Below, piece by piece: positions 6,493 through 6,525 of a stretch of 6,525 nt of DNA. The notes beneath the pieces are model-generated. The model was not told the DNA's origin. It saw only the letters and a program-made list of their open reading frames with translations, and searched no databases. Within the stretch, counting starts at the first letter, position 1. Each line of letters starts with the position of its first letter. This DNA comes from Pseudomonadota bacterium (GTDB taxonomy: Bacteria > Pseudomonadota > Alphaproteobacteria > Rhizobiales > Xanthobacteraceae): NCBI GenBank assembly GCA_023392205.1, contig JAEVZN010000352.1:1-6525 (forward strand), given 5' to 3'. The translations under genes were made by a program, and so were the position numbers.

Positions 6493-6525
6493 TTTGGCAA
6501 GGTTCGAATGGCGATGGCTTGAGGG

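Larger units (their letters stand above)
6442..6525. other. Upstream region of the response regulator gene; no gene assigned
   Basis: These 84 bases have no stop codon in any minus-strand frame, so an upstream minus-strand gene could run into the window and overlap the regulator start by a few codons (one frame would stop at 6431-6429, TGA). The three possible translations show no recognisable protein end. By remembered gene order in related bacteria the next gene upstream would be a DegP-like periplasmic protease, but nothing here confirms it. I cannot pick a convincing -35/-10 pair; TTGCCA (minus strand, 6499-6494) is a weak -35 candidate without a good partner. Confidence 0.4.

Noticed and set aside
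5710..6522. Plus-strand open frame (270 codons) opposite the response regulator
   Set aside because: It is antisense to an intact OmpR-family regulator and has no recognisable protein features.

Overview
The window is GC-rich, with the codon use of an alphaproteobacterium. The gene content (a PleC/PdhS-type kinase, GlnE, and an OmpR-type two-component pair) points to Hyphomicrobiales (Rhizobiales), for example a relative of Bradyrhizobium, Rhodopseudomonas or rhizobia. This is inferred from protein motifs and gene order; no database search was possible. The region looks like core chromosome. I see no insertion sequence, phage, CRISPR, tRNA or rRNA.

Layout: positions 1-1249 (+) hold the 3' part of a PAS-containing histidine kinase that closely resembles PleC. 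Its 5' end lies outside the window. Three genes follow on the minus strand, read right to left: an OmpR/PhoB-family response regulator (6441-5755), a two-transmembrane HAMP histidine kinase (5750-4275), and glnE, the bifunctional glutamine synthetase adenylyltransferase/adenylyl-removing enzyme (4233-1246). The regulator and kinase are 4 bp apart and the kinase and glnE 41 bp apart, so the three probably form one transcription unit. The kinase fragment and glnE converge, and their stop codons overlap in a single TTAA. The last 84 bases (6442-6525) are the presumed leader of the regulator gene. They hold no recognisable gene but do contain an inverted repeat and a direct repeat.

How the genes fit together: the membrane kinase and the regulator should form a cognate envelope-sensing pair. 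GlnE sets glutamine synthetase activity by reversible adenylylation in response to PII proteins. PleC-type kinases control the DivK/PleD cell-cycle branch. As far as I recall, the order degP-regulator-kinase-glnE-pleC is found in other Hyphomicrobiales, so I read the block as conserved synteny and not as a newly acquired system. I found no clearly novel system. The open questions are whether the envelope two-component system co-expresses glnE, how transcription ends at the fully overlapped convergent junction, and what the small repeats do.
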